DNA of 64,000 nt from Haemaphysalis longicornis (taxonomy: Eukaryota; Arthropoda; Arachnida; Ixodida; Ixodidae), in NCBI GenBank assembly GCA_013339765.2, contig JABSTR010003113.1:1-64000 (forward strand), read 5' to 3'. The position numbers and the translations under genes were made by a program. Positions 45,196 to 56,577 of this stretch are shown here, piece after piece. The notes beneath the pieces are model-generated. The model made no database searches, had not been told where the DNA came from, and saw only the letters and a list, made by a program, of their open reading frames with translations. Every line of letters starts with the position of its first letter. The first letter of the stretch is position 1.

Positions 45196-45489
45196 ACCAG
45201 GAATGCTAAAGCGACAGCGGCGTAGAAAACAACATGTCAGAATAAATTAAAAGGCATTTTAGAGGCTTTGTGGCGAAATTGTGCCCTGTTATTTTTGTTC
45301 TATTTTTTTAACGAAGTGATTACGACGCGGAAAAAATAACAAAAAACGAACGGAGTTGACAGGGACAAGCGTTGAAATACCACCATTCACTTTTTTTCGT
45401 GTTCCCTCCTCTCTCCCGGCGTAATATCCAATGAATAGAAGACACAAGGGGAGTGCTGCATGAATTTTTTTTCGTTTTTTTTAATGACA
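45196..45489. other. Unassigned sequence
   Basis: AT-rich sequence leading into the 5'-truncated LINE that hosts the nest. No feature recognised. Confidence 0.4.
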
Positions 45490-45532
45490 CCGGGGCACTT
45501 CAATGCAGCGTCAATGAAGCCAAACGAGGAAT

Positions 45533-45896
45533 TTGGCTATATTTTCTTTTTACATTAACTTTAAGTTAAAACCCATTAAGTACGTGTTAGATATAATATG
45601 TCCCATCTTAACTCATATTTATAATTTATCGTTGGCTTCTGGTGTCTTTCCGAGTGAAATGAAAAAGGCGAAAGTCATTGTTCTTCACAAAGGGGGTCCT
45701 AATGATGTTTTAAATAATTATAGGCCCCTGTTTTTTCTTCCGGTGTTTTCGAAATGTCTCGAAAAAATAATATTCCGGCGCCTTTCCAATTTCTTCGATA
45801 AATACAATGTAATAACGTCTAAGCAATTGGGTTTTAGGCCTAGAGCCTCCACAGAGATGGCATACTTCGTCAAAAGGAAATAATTATCAGTAATAT
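45533..45896 (+). pseudogene. Host LINE RT, N-terminal part
   Basis: About 116 codons: PILTHIYNLSLASGVFPSEMKKAKVIVLHKGG, NNYRPLFFLPVFSKCLEKIIFRRL and QLGFRPRASTEMA. These are RT motifs 0-2 of CR1/L2-type LINEs. The frame ends at TAA at 45,881-45,883. An alternative frame continues up to the insertion point of copy B. Confidence 0.8.
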
Positions 45897-45911
45897 AGAA
45901 CGTAAAAATAT
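45897..45911. repeat. Target-site duplication, left, of LINE copy B
   Basis: AGAACGTAAAAATAT, identical over 15 bases to 61,786-61,800. It immediately precedes CCCCGCACGGGG, the shared 5' start of the I-clade copies. Confidence 0.9.
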
Positions 45912-46110
45912 CCCCGCACGGGGTGCCTTGAGCAATCTTGGTGACGGTACTGGCGATACCGCGGACCCCGAGCCCCCAAACATAAGCTGAATCCAACCAT
46001 GCGATGTGTTTATAGGTGGAGGGTTAGAAACCCCGAACGGTGGCCGTCGGAGCCCAGGTCAAGCTCCGGCGGATGGGCTCCCTGTCTGTTCACCAGGCAG
46101 GGAGCTCCGG
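45912..46110 (+). promoter_or_regulatory. LINE copy B 5'UTR hairpins
   Basis: The terminal palindrome CCCCGCACGGGG is followed by CGGAGC...GCTCCG and the long stem 46,077-46,088 / 46,094-46,105 around a 5-base loop. Relative to copy A one C has become T, turning a G-C pair into G-U, so the fold is kept while the sequence changes. Confidence 0.6.
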
Positions 46111-46245
46111 GGCCTCTTTGACCATCAGGGTAAAGTCAAAGAAGAAAGTACCCCCGTCCCCTGCTTCTATACTATGATATATGGCATTTTCTAAACCCCC
46201 CCCCCCCCCCCAGACGTGATCAGCCCCCGAAAAGGGGCCGCACGG

Positions 46246-47560
46246 AAGTTTCATTCCCACCTCTGTCAGCAACTGTCTCTTCAACAAACGGAAATAACTA
46301 TTCTCGTTTTCTTGTGATCGAATCAGCTGACCCAACGAGACCCGTCGCTTCACTGTCAGTATTCCTTGTCTCGAAATTTCTGCAAAGCACATTAGGTGAA
46401 AAGTATGAAGCCAAAAAGCTCAGGACAGAAGAAATTTTTGTCGAACTCAACACTGAAAAACAATCCCGCACACTTCTTGCCCAAACTCGCATCCATGACC
46501 TGGACATCAGGATCACGCCCCACCGGAGCCTGAACAGCTCCCAGGGTGTGATTTCAGAGTCGTATCTCCTTTCAGAAACAGATTCCGACTTTCTTGAAGG
46601 GTTAAAGGACCAGGGCGTCACAGCCGCGCGCCGCATCACGATGCGCAGGGACGATAAGATAATCCCCACCAAGCACATTATCCCGACCTTCGACCGATCG
46701 ACACTTCTGCAATATATAAATGCAGGCTACATCCGATGCTCTATTCGCCCGTACATACCAAACCCGCGCCGCTGCTGAAGTGCCAGCGGTTCGGGCACAG
46801 TACAACCTCTTGCCGCGGCAAAACAACCTGTGCGAAATGCGCAGCGCAGGACCACCCCACCGACAATTGCAACTCTGATAACGTCACTTGCGCAAACTGC
46901 AGGGGCCCACATGCGGCCTACTCCAGGAAGTGCGAGAAATTTCATCTTGAAAAGAAAATAATCAACATGAAAGTGACAGAGGACATCACCTACCCAGAGG
47001 CGCGGAAGAGGGTCGCCTCTTTCCCTCTGTGGAGGTACGCCGATGCAGCTCGCCGGGGGCGCAGCGGCGTCTGGTTTCGGCGGGGACCCAGTACCGCGAG
47101 TCGGACTTGGTCCCGGCTTCGCCCCCCCCCCCCCCCTGGGTTGCCTCAGGCAGCCCAACCCGCCTCCGCACCGCTCGCTGAGCAAGCAGCGGCTGTGGGG
47201 GTAACCACGTGTGCTGGGAGCGATGCTGCATCCTCCACTTCCGCTCCAGCGTCCCAAACCACAGGCGAGGGCGCAGACGCGATGGAGACGGAGGAACCAG
47301 CGGGAGCTCCCACCCCCACCGCACCGCCTGCGCCATCCGAGGCATTCCTTAAACCCTCGGTGGTTGTTGGTCAGTCAAAGCGCGCCCAAAAGGGTGCGCT
47401 GTCCAGGGGGCCTGATCAGTCAGGCACTCCGAGGACATCAGACGACGAAACGGATGTCGGACCGTTCTTGTCTGCGCTGCACCGCAAGGAACGTGTCCCG
47501 ACGCCAAAGCCTCCGACAAGCCCAAAAAGACGAGTCACAGCCCGGAAAGACGACACATAA
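46246..47560 (+). pseudogene. LINE copy B ORF1 (gag-like, three zinc knuckles)
   Basis: The globular domain runs from the FLVIE stretch (46,309) to a stop at 46,778. The stop results from one missing base at the first Cys-Tyr of knuckle 1 (compare copy A). In the next frame (46,736-47,560) the remaining knuckle residues CQRFGHSTTSC, CAKCAAQDHPTDNC and CANCRGPHAAYSRKC are followed by an uninterrupted Pro/Ala-rich tail with a TGTPRTS-like motif. The tail ends at ARKDDT, as in copy A. It would bind element RNA. A single indel separates the two halves. Confidence 0.8.
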
Positions 47561-47569
47561 ACATACACA

Positions 47570-49010
47570 CTCCAGTAGCTCTCACACTAATAATGGAAGA
47601 GAAAACACAATTCAATGGAACTGTAGAGGCCTCCTTAAAAATCTTGACGATGTGTACGAAATACTGCACTCCAATCAGCCAACTGTCATGTGTATACAAG
47701 AAACACATTTAAATTCCAAACACAAACTTTTTGAATAGTTACCTGGTAATTAGGAAGGACAGGGACGGTGGTGCTACATCTTCCGGTGGTGTGTGCCATC
47801 ATTGGCCCGAAAGTCCCTGGCGTGTCACACTATCCAATTATAGACCGTCCTTGGGGCTGTTGCCATTCGTACCCATAATCTTCAATAGGCTAATAACACT
47901 ATGCTCCGTTTACATCCCCCCTGGATTTCCAGCTCTCGAGCTCGGATTTCGAGGGCCTTGTAGATCAGCTACCTGCACCATTTATCCTTTTAGGCGACCT
48001 CAATGCCCACAATGTACTCTGGGGATCCTTCTCGCACGGATGCCTGAGGTCGCCTAATAGAAAAATATCTAACATCCTCAGGAGCATGCCTATTGAAAAA
48101 AAACAAGCCTACATACCATAATATAGGACACAACACATATTCACACCTCGACTTGGCTATTGCTTCCGCAGTTCTCTCTTTCCATCTCTTGAGTGGGATG
48201 TTGGCACTAACCCATATGGTAGTGACCACTTCCCAACCACATTAACATACATAGGTAAAGGCCCCGAACAGTTCACCTTCCCTTAACAGGTTAAATGAAG
48301 CCAGAGCAAACTGGAGCACATTTACAGAGACATCCAAACTACACCACACAACCGTTTCACACCTACACGTTGAAGAAGCTTCCCAACTACTCACGGCGCA
48401 CATCCTCGACGCCGCCGATAAGTCCATTCCCCACGCCTGTGGTTGCCCCGCGCAACCAGCGGAGGCCGCATGGTGGAATGATGACTGCAGGCGGTCACGG
48501 GAGGCCCAGAACAAGGCGTGGGGTATCCTTCGTCGGTACCCCACGTCGGGAAACCTCCTCTTGTTCAAAAGGGCAAAGGCGATGGAAACGTTGTGCGCCG
48601 TGAGGCAAAACGAGAGAGTTGGCGCACCTTCTTGACATCCATTAATTCATACACGGACACACACAAAGTCTGGACACATATACGCAAGCTGAAAGGACAA
48701 CAGACACACAGCCTGTCCCTGGTTAGCACAACAGGGGACACACTCGAAGACCAGGCCAAACACAGTTGCACAACACTTTGAAACACGTGTCCAGCTCAGT
48801 ACACTACACAAACACTTTCATGAAGCACAAAAACGTCTGCGGAGAAAGAAATCACTGCGTGATATCAACAAGTCGCACACTTCTTACAATTCTCTTTTTT
48901 CAATTCATGAGCTGAAGTCAGCCCTGGCAACATGTAAGCCTTCAGCTTCAGGCGCAGACAAAATCACATACACCATGATACAACACCTACACTCAGACAC
49001 CCCTTGAAAC
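47570..49010 (+). pseudogene. LINE copy B ORF2, endonuclease and linker
   Basis: IQWNCRGLLKNLDDVYEIL, MCIQETHLNSK, SVYIPPG, FILLGDLNAHN (about 47,985, in broken frame), LDLAIA and YGSDHFPT (about 48,220) are endonuclease motifs. The linker EEASQLLTAHILDAADKSIPH and HELKSALATCKPSA leads to the RT. At least five frameshifts. The Arg codon that is TGA in copy A is CGA here (about 48,608). Confidence 0.75.
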
Positions 49011-50348
49011 ACTTCTACATCTATACAATAACGTATGGCTATCGGGGCACATTCCTCGCTCTTGGAGGGAGGCCATAGTAGTGCTTTTCCTGAAAGAAGG
49101 GAAGGACCCTTCCTCTCCCGCTAGCTATCGGCCCATCGCCCTTACAAGCTGCCTGTGCAAGCTCCTCGAGAAGATGATAAACAGGAGACTTGTGTACTTT
49201 CTTGAGTACAACGGTCTTCTCGAGGGCTGCAGGCAGGCTTCAGGGCGGGGCGATCTACAAATGACCAACTTGTCGCCCGTGAATCATACATAAAGGACGC
49301 TTTAATTCACAAACAGTTTTGCACAACGGTGTTTTTTTGACCTTGAGAAGGCATATGACACCGCCTGTCGCTACGGGACCCTCAGTGACCTGAATTCATT
49401 TGGTGTCTCAGGGAACATGATGAACATTCTTGTTAGTTATTTGTCCGAAAGAACTTTTCGTGTGTGAGAGTTGGTAGCGCACTCTCAAGGGTTCATGTAC
49501 AAGAACAACGGCGTTTCGCAAGGTGGAGTTTTAAGCTGCACTCTTTTCATACTTAAAATGAACTCCCTTGGGAAGGCATTGCCACGTACAATTTCTTATT
49601 CCATGTATGTATATGACGTCCAGGTATCTTTTAAATCAAGCAATATGTCCATCTGTGAGCGTCAAGTCCAGCTCGCTGCAAAAAACTTTCCAGCTGGGCA
49701 GACAAGAATGGGTCTAAACATAATCCAAAAAAAAGCACCTGTGTTTTCTTCTCCAGGAAGCGTGGGATCCATCCGGACCCAGACATTACACTTAATAGCG
49801 TTTCGCTTCCTGTGAGGAAGAAACACAAGTTTTAGCAGTGGTGTTGGATGAAAAACTTACATTCGTCCCTCACAATTAAGCAATCGAAACATAAATGTCT
49901 AAAGGCTCTCACAACATTCTTAAAATCTTGTCACACCAGTCTATGGAACGGACAAGCAACTCCTCTTACGCATTTTTACAAGCCTAGTGGGGGTCCCGAT
50001 TGGACTATGGCAGCGTCCATGTATGGGTCTGCCACAAAAACGGCACTGAAAAATGCTCGACCCAGTGCTGCATCTGGGTCTTCGCCTTGCATGTGGTTGC
50101 TTTTCGCACTAGCCCAGTCGAGAGCCTCTACGGCCGAGTGTGATAAATGGTCCCTATATCACCAGAGGATTTACATGGATTTGTTGTATTCCTCGAAATC
50201 ATGGCCCCTGACTAAGCAGCCTTTTAATTCCACCAGTAATAACACGTCCCTCACAACAACTGTTCTTAAATCGTCATCCATCTCTCTGCCTTTTTCACTT
50301 AGGGTAAGAGAGGAAGCCTCTGAGCATGAGGTACCCTTTTTAGACATT
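49011..50348 (+). pseudogene. LINE copy B reverse transcriptase, catalytic Asp lost
   Basis: PASYRPIALTSCLCKLLEKMINRRLVYF, FDLEKAYDTA (motif A, about 49,340) and NGVSQGGVLSCTLF (motif B). The catalytic motif is YVYD at 49,606-49,617, where copy A has YVDD: one GAT to TAT change removes the first catalytic Asp. The thumb is heavily shifted. It ends where the LTR element is inserted after 50,353. Confidence 0.8.
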
Positions 50349-50353
50349 CACAA
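50349..50353. repeat. Target-site duplication, left, of the LTR retrotransposon
   Basis: CACAA directly before the LTR start TGTCATG. Identical to 60,615-60,619. Five bases is the usual duplication for retroviral-type integrases. Confidence 0.9.
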
Positions 50354-51049
50354 TGTCATGTGTCAGGGAACCCCCCGAGAGGGGATGCATGAAAACCCCG
50401 GAAAACAAGGAAATAGAACAAAGGAACGGCCACTTGAAGTGCGCGCCAGGAGCGCGCCAATCAGCAAGCCCCAGCGCCGACGCACCAAGGAATCCTGGGA
50501 AAAGGTGGCAGCACACTGTTCGGCCAATCAGGGGAGGCCACGCAGGGGACAAGTGGCGAGATGGCCATATAAGGACATAGCAGAGGCGAGAAGCCAATGG
50601 GAGTGCGCCACGGGAGAGCCCGGAGGATATAAAAGCGGGGCGCACGAAGAGAGCGGGGGAGGAAGAAACCGAAGAAACCAGGAGGCGGCCGGAGCACGTG
50701 CGCTTCAACGAACGAGCCAGGAGGACGCGGCCACGCCATCGACCACGCCATCCGAGCCTGGGCGGGAGCGGGCCGACTTTGCATCGGCACCGTCATCCTA
50801 GGTGCACCACGAACCTGTGTCTTCGTGGCCCCAGCGGCATCGGTCGGGCACCAGCGGCCAACGTCCACGCTCCGTCGACGTTCGTCTCGACGGCCCCGAA
50901 AGGCTGCGTTCGGGCCGAGCCTACCTGGAGCCTCCAGCGGCAGCGGCTACCAGGGGGTAGCCACTGAGGAAGCACGCCGCCGAAGGGATGACCGCGCGCT
51001 TCGAACGCCGGCATCAAGGACCTCCAGCGAGAGAGGCTACGAGGAAGTA

Positions 51050-51060
51050 GCCACAGAGGA
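51050..51060. repeat. Target-site duplication, left, of the LINE in the 5' LTR
   Basis: GCCACAGAGGA, the last LTR bases before the LINE. Identical to 56,578-56,588. The intact 3' LTR has this sequence once. Confidence 0.9.
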
Positions 51061-51094
51061 GGAGGAGGAGAAGGAGGAATCACTTTATTGAGCC

Positions 51095-51585
51095 TTAGGC
51101 TGGTTTACGGAAGCGGTGTGGCCGCCGGTTTGAGGCCGGCATGCGACGTTGGCCAGCACGGGTGACCAGAAGTATCTGGACCTCTGGGTCCGAGCTGCCC
51201 AGCGCTCCCTCCCACTGCTCTTCATTAACTACGGGTGGAAAGGGGTCTTGAGGACAGGCCCACATGGAATGAACCAACGTGGCTAGGTCCCCGCAGAGTG
51301 GACAATTTGGCGATGGGAATTGCGAGGGGTGAATTCGGTGCAGAAGTGCTCGGCAGGCCAAAGAGTGCGTCTGCAGGAGTCGCCATAAGCGCTCCTGATC
51401 GTTGGTCAGCTCAGGGTGGGCAGGAGGGTATTGACGGCGAGCGAGGCGGTAATGCGCAGTGATATCATGGTACGTGATTAAGTGATCCCTGGCTGACCTG
51501 GCGCCGTGGTAGGGAACGAGGCTGGCACCGGCACGGATAGTAAGTCCTCGTGCTGTGTTGTGTGCTGCCTCATTTCCAGCCCAAG
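51095..51585 (-). pseudogene. LINE ORF2 C-terminus (end of RNase H, zinc motif)
   Basis: After a frame break near 51,585 the minus strand reads AGNEAAHNTARGLT, the last RNase H motif. It then reads ERLWRLLQTHSLACRALLH and CPLCGDLATLVHSMWAC, a zinc-finger-like motif, before stopping at 51,095 close to the 3' tail. Confidence 0.8.
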
Positions 51586-53749
51586 CCGGTGTGCGCCGGG
51601 GTCCAGACGATGTCTACCAGGGAGGTCGGGGGATTTTGAAGGAGAATTTTGGACGCCACGGGCGATATGTACCCACGGGCGAAGTTTTGAATGGCCGCTT
51701 TCGAATCCGTGATTATAATTGTGGGTGACGGCCGAGTCGTTAGTGCGAGCGCTATTGCCGCCTCCTCTGCCGCTGCCGGGATAGTGGTGCGGACAGTTAG
51801 GGAGTTAGCAGGGGGGTCATTCGGGCTGTTAACTACTGCGAGGGCAAATGCGTCGAGGTGGCGGTATTCTGCCGCATCAACATATAGGATGTCGGGTTTA
51901 ATGGGGAGTTTCTTGGTGAGCGCCCGCGCCCGTTGCTCCCTTCTACCTCTGTGGTAGGTGGGGTGCATGTTCCTCGGAATAGGACGGACACGGAGGCAGT
52001 CACGGATAGGCCGCGGGATGGGGATAGCTAATTCAGAACAGACTGGGGCCCCGATACCAAGACGCATCAGTATATGTTGGCCAGTGGGAGTAGTTGAGAG
52101 ACGACGGAGCTGATTGATATGATGCGCCTCGACCAATTCTTGGGCGGTATTATGAACCCCGAGGCGCTCAAATCTGGCAGTGGATGTACTCAGAGGAATT
52201 TGTAGCGCAGCTTTGTAGGCCTTTCTGATAAGAAAGTTAATTTTGGTCATTTCTGCATTCGATACACGCAGGTATGGGAGAGAATATGTTACACGACTGA
52301 TGATGAAGGCCTGGATAAGCCTGATTCTCTCCATCTCCTTAAGACCATGGTGGCGTCCGGTAATTCGTCGGATGAACCCAATTGTTTGATTAACATGGGA
52401 GCTTAACTGCGAGATATATTTAGTGTTACTACGATTATGCTGAATGACGAGACCGAGGACCTTGAGGGTGCGCACCTCTCTGATCAAATGTTCATTCAGG
52501 TAAATTTTGATGTCAGGAGAATTTGGAGAGGTCGATTTGGCTGGTAAGAGGAGAAGCTCCGATTTTGCGGGAGAGCACTCCAGGCCCACCAAATGTGCTT
52601 CCTCATTCACGAGGCGTGCACCTTGCTGTAATGTTTCTTCAATGAGTGCATCGCTACCACCAGTGACCCACAGCGTAATATCGTCCGCGTATAGGCTATA
52701 GTGAAGGTGCGGAATTGTCTCAAGTTTCTTTGGGATATTGAGGAGAGCCAAATTGAATAATAGAGGCGATAAAACGGCCCCTTGTGGAGTCCCTATGGAA
52801 GGAAGAGTTAGTGTATCAGATTGAAGGTCCCCTATTTGAATGAACGCTGTACGAGATGTTAGGAAGCTACGCACGTAGTTGTACATACGCTCTCCAGGAG
52901 ATATTAATTCTACGCCACGCAGGATGGCGGCGTGGGTAACCCGGTCGAATGCCTTGGTGAGATCCAGCGCCAGAATAGCAGCAGTGTCGAGTCGGGATGG
53001 AGGGGTGATAATCTCGCGGGAAAGTTGCAGAAGACGTCCTGAGTGCAGAGTCCGGGGCGGAAACCAATCATCGAGTGTGGAAGAACGTTAGTGGAATTGA
53101 GATGGAGCGTTAGGCGGGCGAGAATAATGTGCTCCAGGACCTTACCAATGCATGATGTGAGAGAAATGGGTCGGAGATGATCAATGGTAAGGGGCTTTCC
53201 AGGTTTCGGGATGAGCGTGACCTTAGCGTGTTTCCATTCGGAAGGGAGTGTACCGCGTTCCCAAAAATAATTGAAGTATTCCGTAAGAGCCGAGATTGAA
53301 GGATCATCAAGGTTTCGGAGCATTTTATTGGTCACTCCATCCGGACCCGGTGCGGATCCTGGGCGGATAGCCAGAAGAGCACTGCGCACTTCTGCCTCCG
53401 TGATGGCGGCATCTAGATCATTATTTGGTGCTCCTTGATATGATGGAAGCTGCTGAGCGTCTCCTGAAGGAAGATATAAGGAGCAAACTCTATTGATTAG
53501 TTGCTGATTAGTACCCGGGAACTTTTGTACGATGGCTGTGAGCCGATGACCCTGTTCTGTTTTTGCGCGAGCGGGGCCTAAGAGGTGTCTTAAGAGGGAC
53601 CACGTTCTCCTCATGCCAAGGTTTCCTTTCATGTTATTGCAAATTTCGTGCCATTGACTCTCAGCAAGTTGGACAGAATAGTTTTCTATTTCAATATTTA
53701 GCTTAGCCATTTTCAGTCTTAATTTTCTGTTGCGTTTATTTTCCTCCAC
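51570..53749 (-). pseudogene. LINE ORF2: reverse transcriptase and RNase H, two frame breaks
   Basis: First frame: IRPGSAPGPDGVTNKMLRNL, WKHAKVTLIPKPGKP, LRPISLTSCIGKVLEHI and MIGFRPGL. After a shift near 53,030 comes motif A (ALDLTKAFDRVTH, in a short third frame). The frame 52,886-51,570 then holds IGTPQGAVLSPLLFNLAL, YADD at 52,680-52,691 and the thumb (LKVLGLVIQHN). RNase H follows: DILYVDAAEY (Asp), AAEEAAIAL (Glu), ITDSKAA (Asp) and WTPAHTG (His). Both RT and RNase H catalytic residues are preserved. Confidence 0.85.
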
Positions 53750-54666
53750 CTGCGCTGGATGCTACGGAAGGCATTCTGTAGGTGTTGCAGATGGGTGTCT
53801 ACCGTGTCGGATGGGATATCGGGATCCACTGGAGTGCGCGTGCTTCGGGCATCAGTAAGAAGTTGGTTCACCCACTGTTCGAGACCCGAAGGGGTGATCT
53901 CTGGAGGGGCGTGGGCTTGCCGCACCTCTCGGAATTCGTTCCAATCTGCCAGATGCGTCTGACGCGGATGGGAGCGCAGGGGGCGTTTTAAAATGACATC
54001 AGTTTGAAGAATGAAGTGGTCACTACCTAATGTGTCATTGGTGTTGGACCAGCATGCGTCCGTGACATGATAAATGAAGGTGAGATCTGGAGATGAGTCT
54101 CTTTGTACACTGTTGCCAATTCGTGTTGGAATCGTCGGATCCGATACTATAGCAAGCCGATGTGCTTGGATGTGATCCCAGAGGAGCCTACCCTTGCGCG
54201 TGCAGTGAGGGTATCCCCAGGCCGTGTGAGGCGCATTAAAGTCGCCCACAATAAGAAGAGCGTGTGAGCCTACTGTTTGCTTGGTGAGAAGAAACAAGTG
54301 GTTAAAAGTATGCGCTGTTGAACGAGGGCTGCTGTATAAGTTCAGAATATATAGCCGCTCAGCCTCCCGTTTACGTGGGTAGAGCACCACTAAATCGTGG
54401 AGAATGGGGATACTATCAAATTGCATCCGTTCAGCGGGGATATTAAGGTGGGCTAGGACTGCTGTTGCAGTGTTATCCGTGCCCTGAAAAGCCCTGTAAC
54501 CAGGGAGCTTAGCCATGGTACCTACTTCTTGTAAGGCTATAACCATAGGGGGAGATTCGGCTGCCTGTATGAGGAGTTGCAAGGCATGCCGTTTAGGACG
54601 GAACCCCCTGCAATTCCACTGCCAGACCCGAGTGGACCCTATGTTGTTACTGAGCGGTTGGGCCAT
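53719..54666 (-). CDS. LINE ORF2 N-terminus: APE endonuclease, intact domain
   Basis: 315 codons start at an ATG overlapping the ORF1 stop by 20 bases: VWQWNCRGFRPK, VIALQEVGT (catalytic Glu), LYILNLYSSPR, LIVGDFNAPHTAWG (catalytic Asp/Asn), SSPDLTF and GSDHFIL (catalytic Asp/His). All recognisable active-site motifs are present. The frame stops at 53,719 in a lysine-rich stretch and continues in another frame from 53,749, pointing to a single indel near 53,730. It nicks target DNA. Confidence 0.85.
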   Translation of the reverse strand: MAQPLSNNIGSTRVWQWNCRGFRPKRHALQLLIQAAESPPMVIALQEVGTMAKLPGYRAFQGTDNTATAVLAHLNIPAERMQFDSIPILHDLVVLYPRKREAERLYILNLYSSPRSTAHTFNHLFLLTKQTVGSHALLIVGDFNAPHTAWGYPHCTRKGRLLWDHIQAHRLAIVSDPTIPTRIGNSVQRDSSPDLTFIYHVTDACWSNTNDTLGSDHFILQTDVILKRPLRSHPRQTHLADWNEFREVRQAHAPPEITPSGLEQWVNQLLTDARSTRTPVDPDIPSDTVDTHLQHLQNAFRSIQRRWRKINATEN

Positions 54667-56259
54667 AGTTGGGAATTGGAATCTGGTGAGGGCCAGTGAG
54701 AGAGTTGATGTTGTTCACTAGATCACGTATGCTGGAGTGGAGTTCGCAGCGCAGGGCTTCGATGTTGGCATGCAAGTTTGTCATGCTGGCTTGAATTGCC
54801 TCATGAATACTCAAGTATTCTGCTTTCTGTTCTGCTAACGCCTGCTTGCAGGAAGCCTCAACCTGAGAGATTTGCTGTCTAACTGATTCCTCAGGGGATG
54901 GAAGGACTGCGTCAGGAATGGAGTCGTCCGACACCGCCTTACGTTTGGGAGGGGGAGGAGTGGGCAAGGAGGGAGTGTCCTGCAGGGCGGAATCACGCGC
55001 TTTCAGGGCTTCGTTCTCCTTGCGGAGAGCCGCATTTTCTTCTCTAAGGAGGGAGATTTCAGCCCGGATCGCGTTAAGCTCTTTAAGTATGTCTGCGGGA
55101 GAGACAAGGGAAGGAGGTGGAGAGTTAGATGAGCAGTGGGCGGGAGCGACGGGGCAGCTCACCTGTGAGTCCGGAGCGGCCGGCACTTGTCCATGTCTCG
55201 GAGGGGGTTTCAGTGGTACTCCCGTGTGTGCACGGGTCGCGGGTCCTGCCGATTTATCGGGCCGTCGGAACAGTCCATCCGGAGGCACGGGCGGACGAGT
55301 TTGTTGCTTTTTCTGGTCTTGAGTGTCATTCAAGGACTGTCCCGCCGAGGCGATCTGAGCGTAGGTGGGTGCACGTCGCCGCGGTTGGTATCGGCGTGGG
55401 CAGTCGGCGGAGCCAGTGATATGGGTCCCTTCGCAGACAATGCACTTCGGGGTGCACGGATGAGAATCAGCGGGATTGGGGGCCCCACAGCGAGGGCAGC
55501 GAGGGGCATCACGAGATTGGGGGCACACGTCCTGTCGATGACCGGGGGACCAGCAAGCAAGACACGCTTCAGTCTTTCGACGAAAAGGCTTGCAGCGGTA
55601 TAACGTTGAGCGGTATCGGATCCAGAAGGGGACTTTTTGGCCGTCGAATAATATCTGGGCCATGTTGGATGAGTTCATGCGCTTGGCGTCCAGAATGGGG
55701 AGCTCCGGGTTGTAAGTGCATATGCTGTCGTGCACTTGTTGGGGGCTATCATCCTCAGGAATATTAAAGATGACTCCTGTGACCGTGTTGGATGGGGCGG
55801 CCACGTTGTGAGGAGATTTCATACAGGTCCCTCTAAGCGTGAGGGCGGCAATGCTTGCGTACCTGTGGGCGCGTTCCTCCGAGGGCGTGCTAACGATGGA
55901 CAGTTAGCAACCGTACTGGGGTTCGTATTTGGTCCTTCCCTGTTTTGGTTTGCAATTCCTGCCTGGCTGGATAGCATCCGCGAGGGTGGCTTGAGCGGAC
56001 GGAAGTTAGGGCCAATCCGCCACGCGGGCGGAGGACGATCTTAATATCCTCAGGGGGGAAGCGGCGTGGCCGGCGGTGTCCGTTGTGCTGGGCGCTTTCG
56101 CTGAGGCCGCTGACTTGAGCGGTTTCCGGGGGTGCTTACTTGCTGATCGGGAATGCTAGAATCCGCATGCAGGGCCCGCTGACGGCGGCGAACTTCTGCC
56201 CAGCCAGGCCTTTCGAATTCCGCGGGGTCCACCTCCTCTCCTTCCACGATGCTCTCCAT
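54647..56259 (-). CDS. LINE ORF1 (gag-like, zinc knuckles, coiled coil)
   Basis: The 391-codon frame 55,822-54,647 is intact. An N-terminal part is probably missing in another frame, since a 56,259-56,050 frame reads DPAEFERPGWAEVRRRQRALH. Visible: YRCKPFRRKTEACLACWSPGHRQDVC (knuckle 1, CX2CX4HX4C), an atypical CPRCGAPNPADSHPC, then CIVCEGTHITGSADC (CX2CX3HX6C). A proline-rich linker, a leucine/glutamate coiled coil (ISLLREENAALRKENEALKARD) and a second helix near the end follow. The protein should bind and package element RNA. The true start is uncertain. Confidence 0.75.
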
Positions 56260-56577
56260 GAGCGAAGCGAGATTTGCCCGTGGCGCGCTGCAGTTGGCGG
56301 CGAGGAGCGCACGTGCAGCAGCGGCGCCGAGTCGAGGGTGCTAGGCCTGATGAGGTCTAGCAGAGCCGTCGGCTGGGCGCAGAATTCAGGAGCTCGTTGG
56401 TTCGCTCAAAATACACCACGTACCACAAAAATGGTGTCCAGGGGGTCGCCGTGATGTATCGAGCGCCGTAGCACACAGTTCGTCGTCAGGGCAGGCGTGT
56501 AGCCTGCAGGACAGGGGTCAAAAAGCGGAGCCGATATGGGGTGCGACTGCAAACCACGGCCCCCTAGCGGGAATCCC

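Larger units (their letters stand above)
51061..56577 (-). mobile_element. Near-intact full-length I-clade LINE, minus strand
   Basis: It measures 5,517 bases with a perfect 11-base TSD. Its 5' end is at 56,577 and its 3' end is a (TCC)n-type tail (51,061-51,078 read on the plus strand as GGAGGAGGAGAAGGAGGA). ORF1 and ORF2 overlap by 20 bases (54,647-54,666). ORF2 contains endonuclease, RT with YADD, RNase H and a C-terminal zinc motif. I count only about three frame breaks in ORF2. It is the innermost and thus youngest element of the nest. Confidence 0.9.

Noticed and set aside
50353..50967. Several long frames in the LTR as genes (122, 135, 96 codons on minus; 89 on plus)
   Set aside because: They recur in the 3' LTR with frame-disrupting indels and overlap on both strands. 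GC-rich LTR sequence is open by chance.
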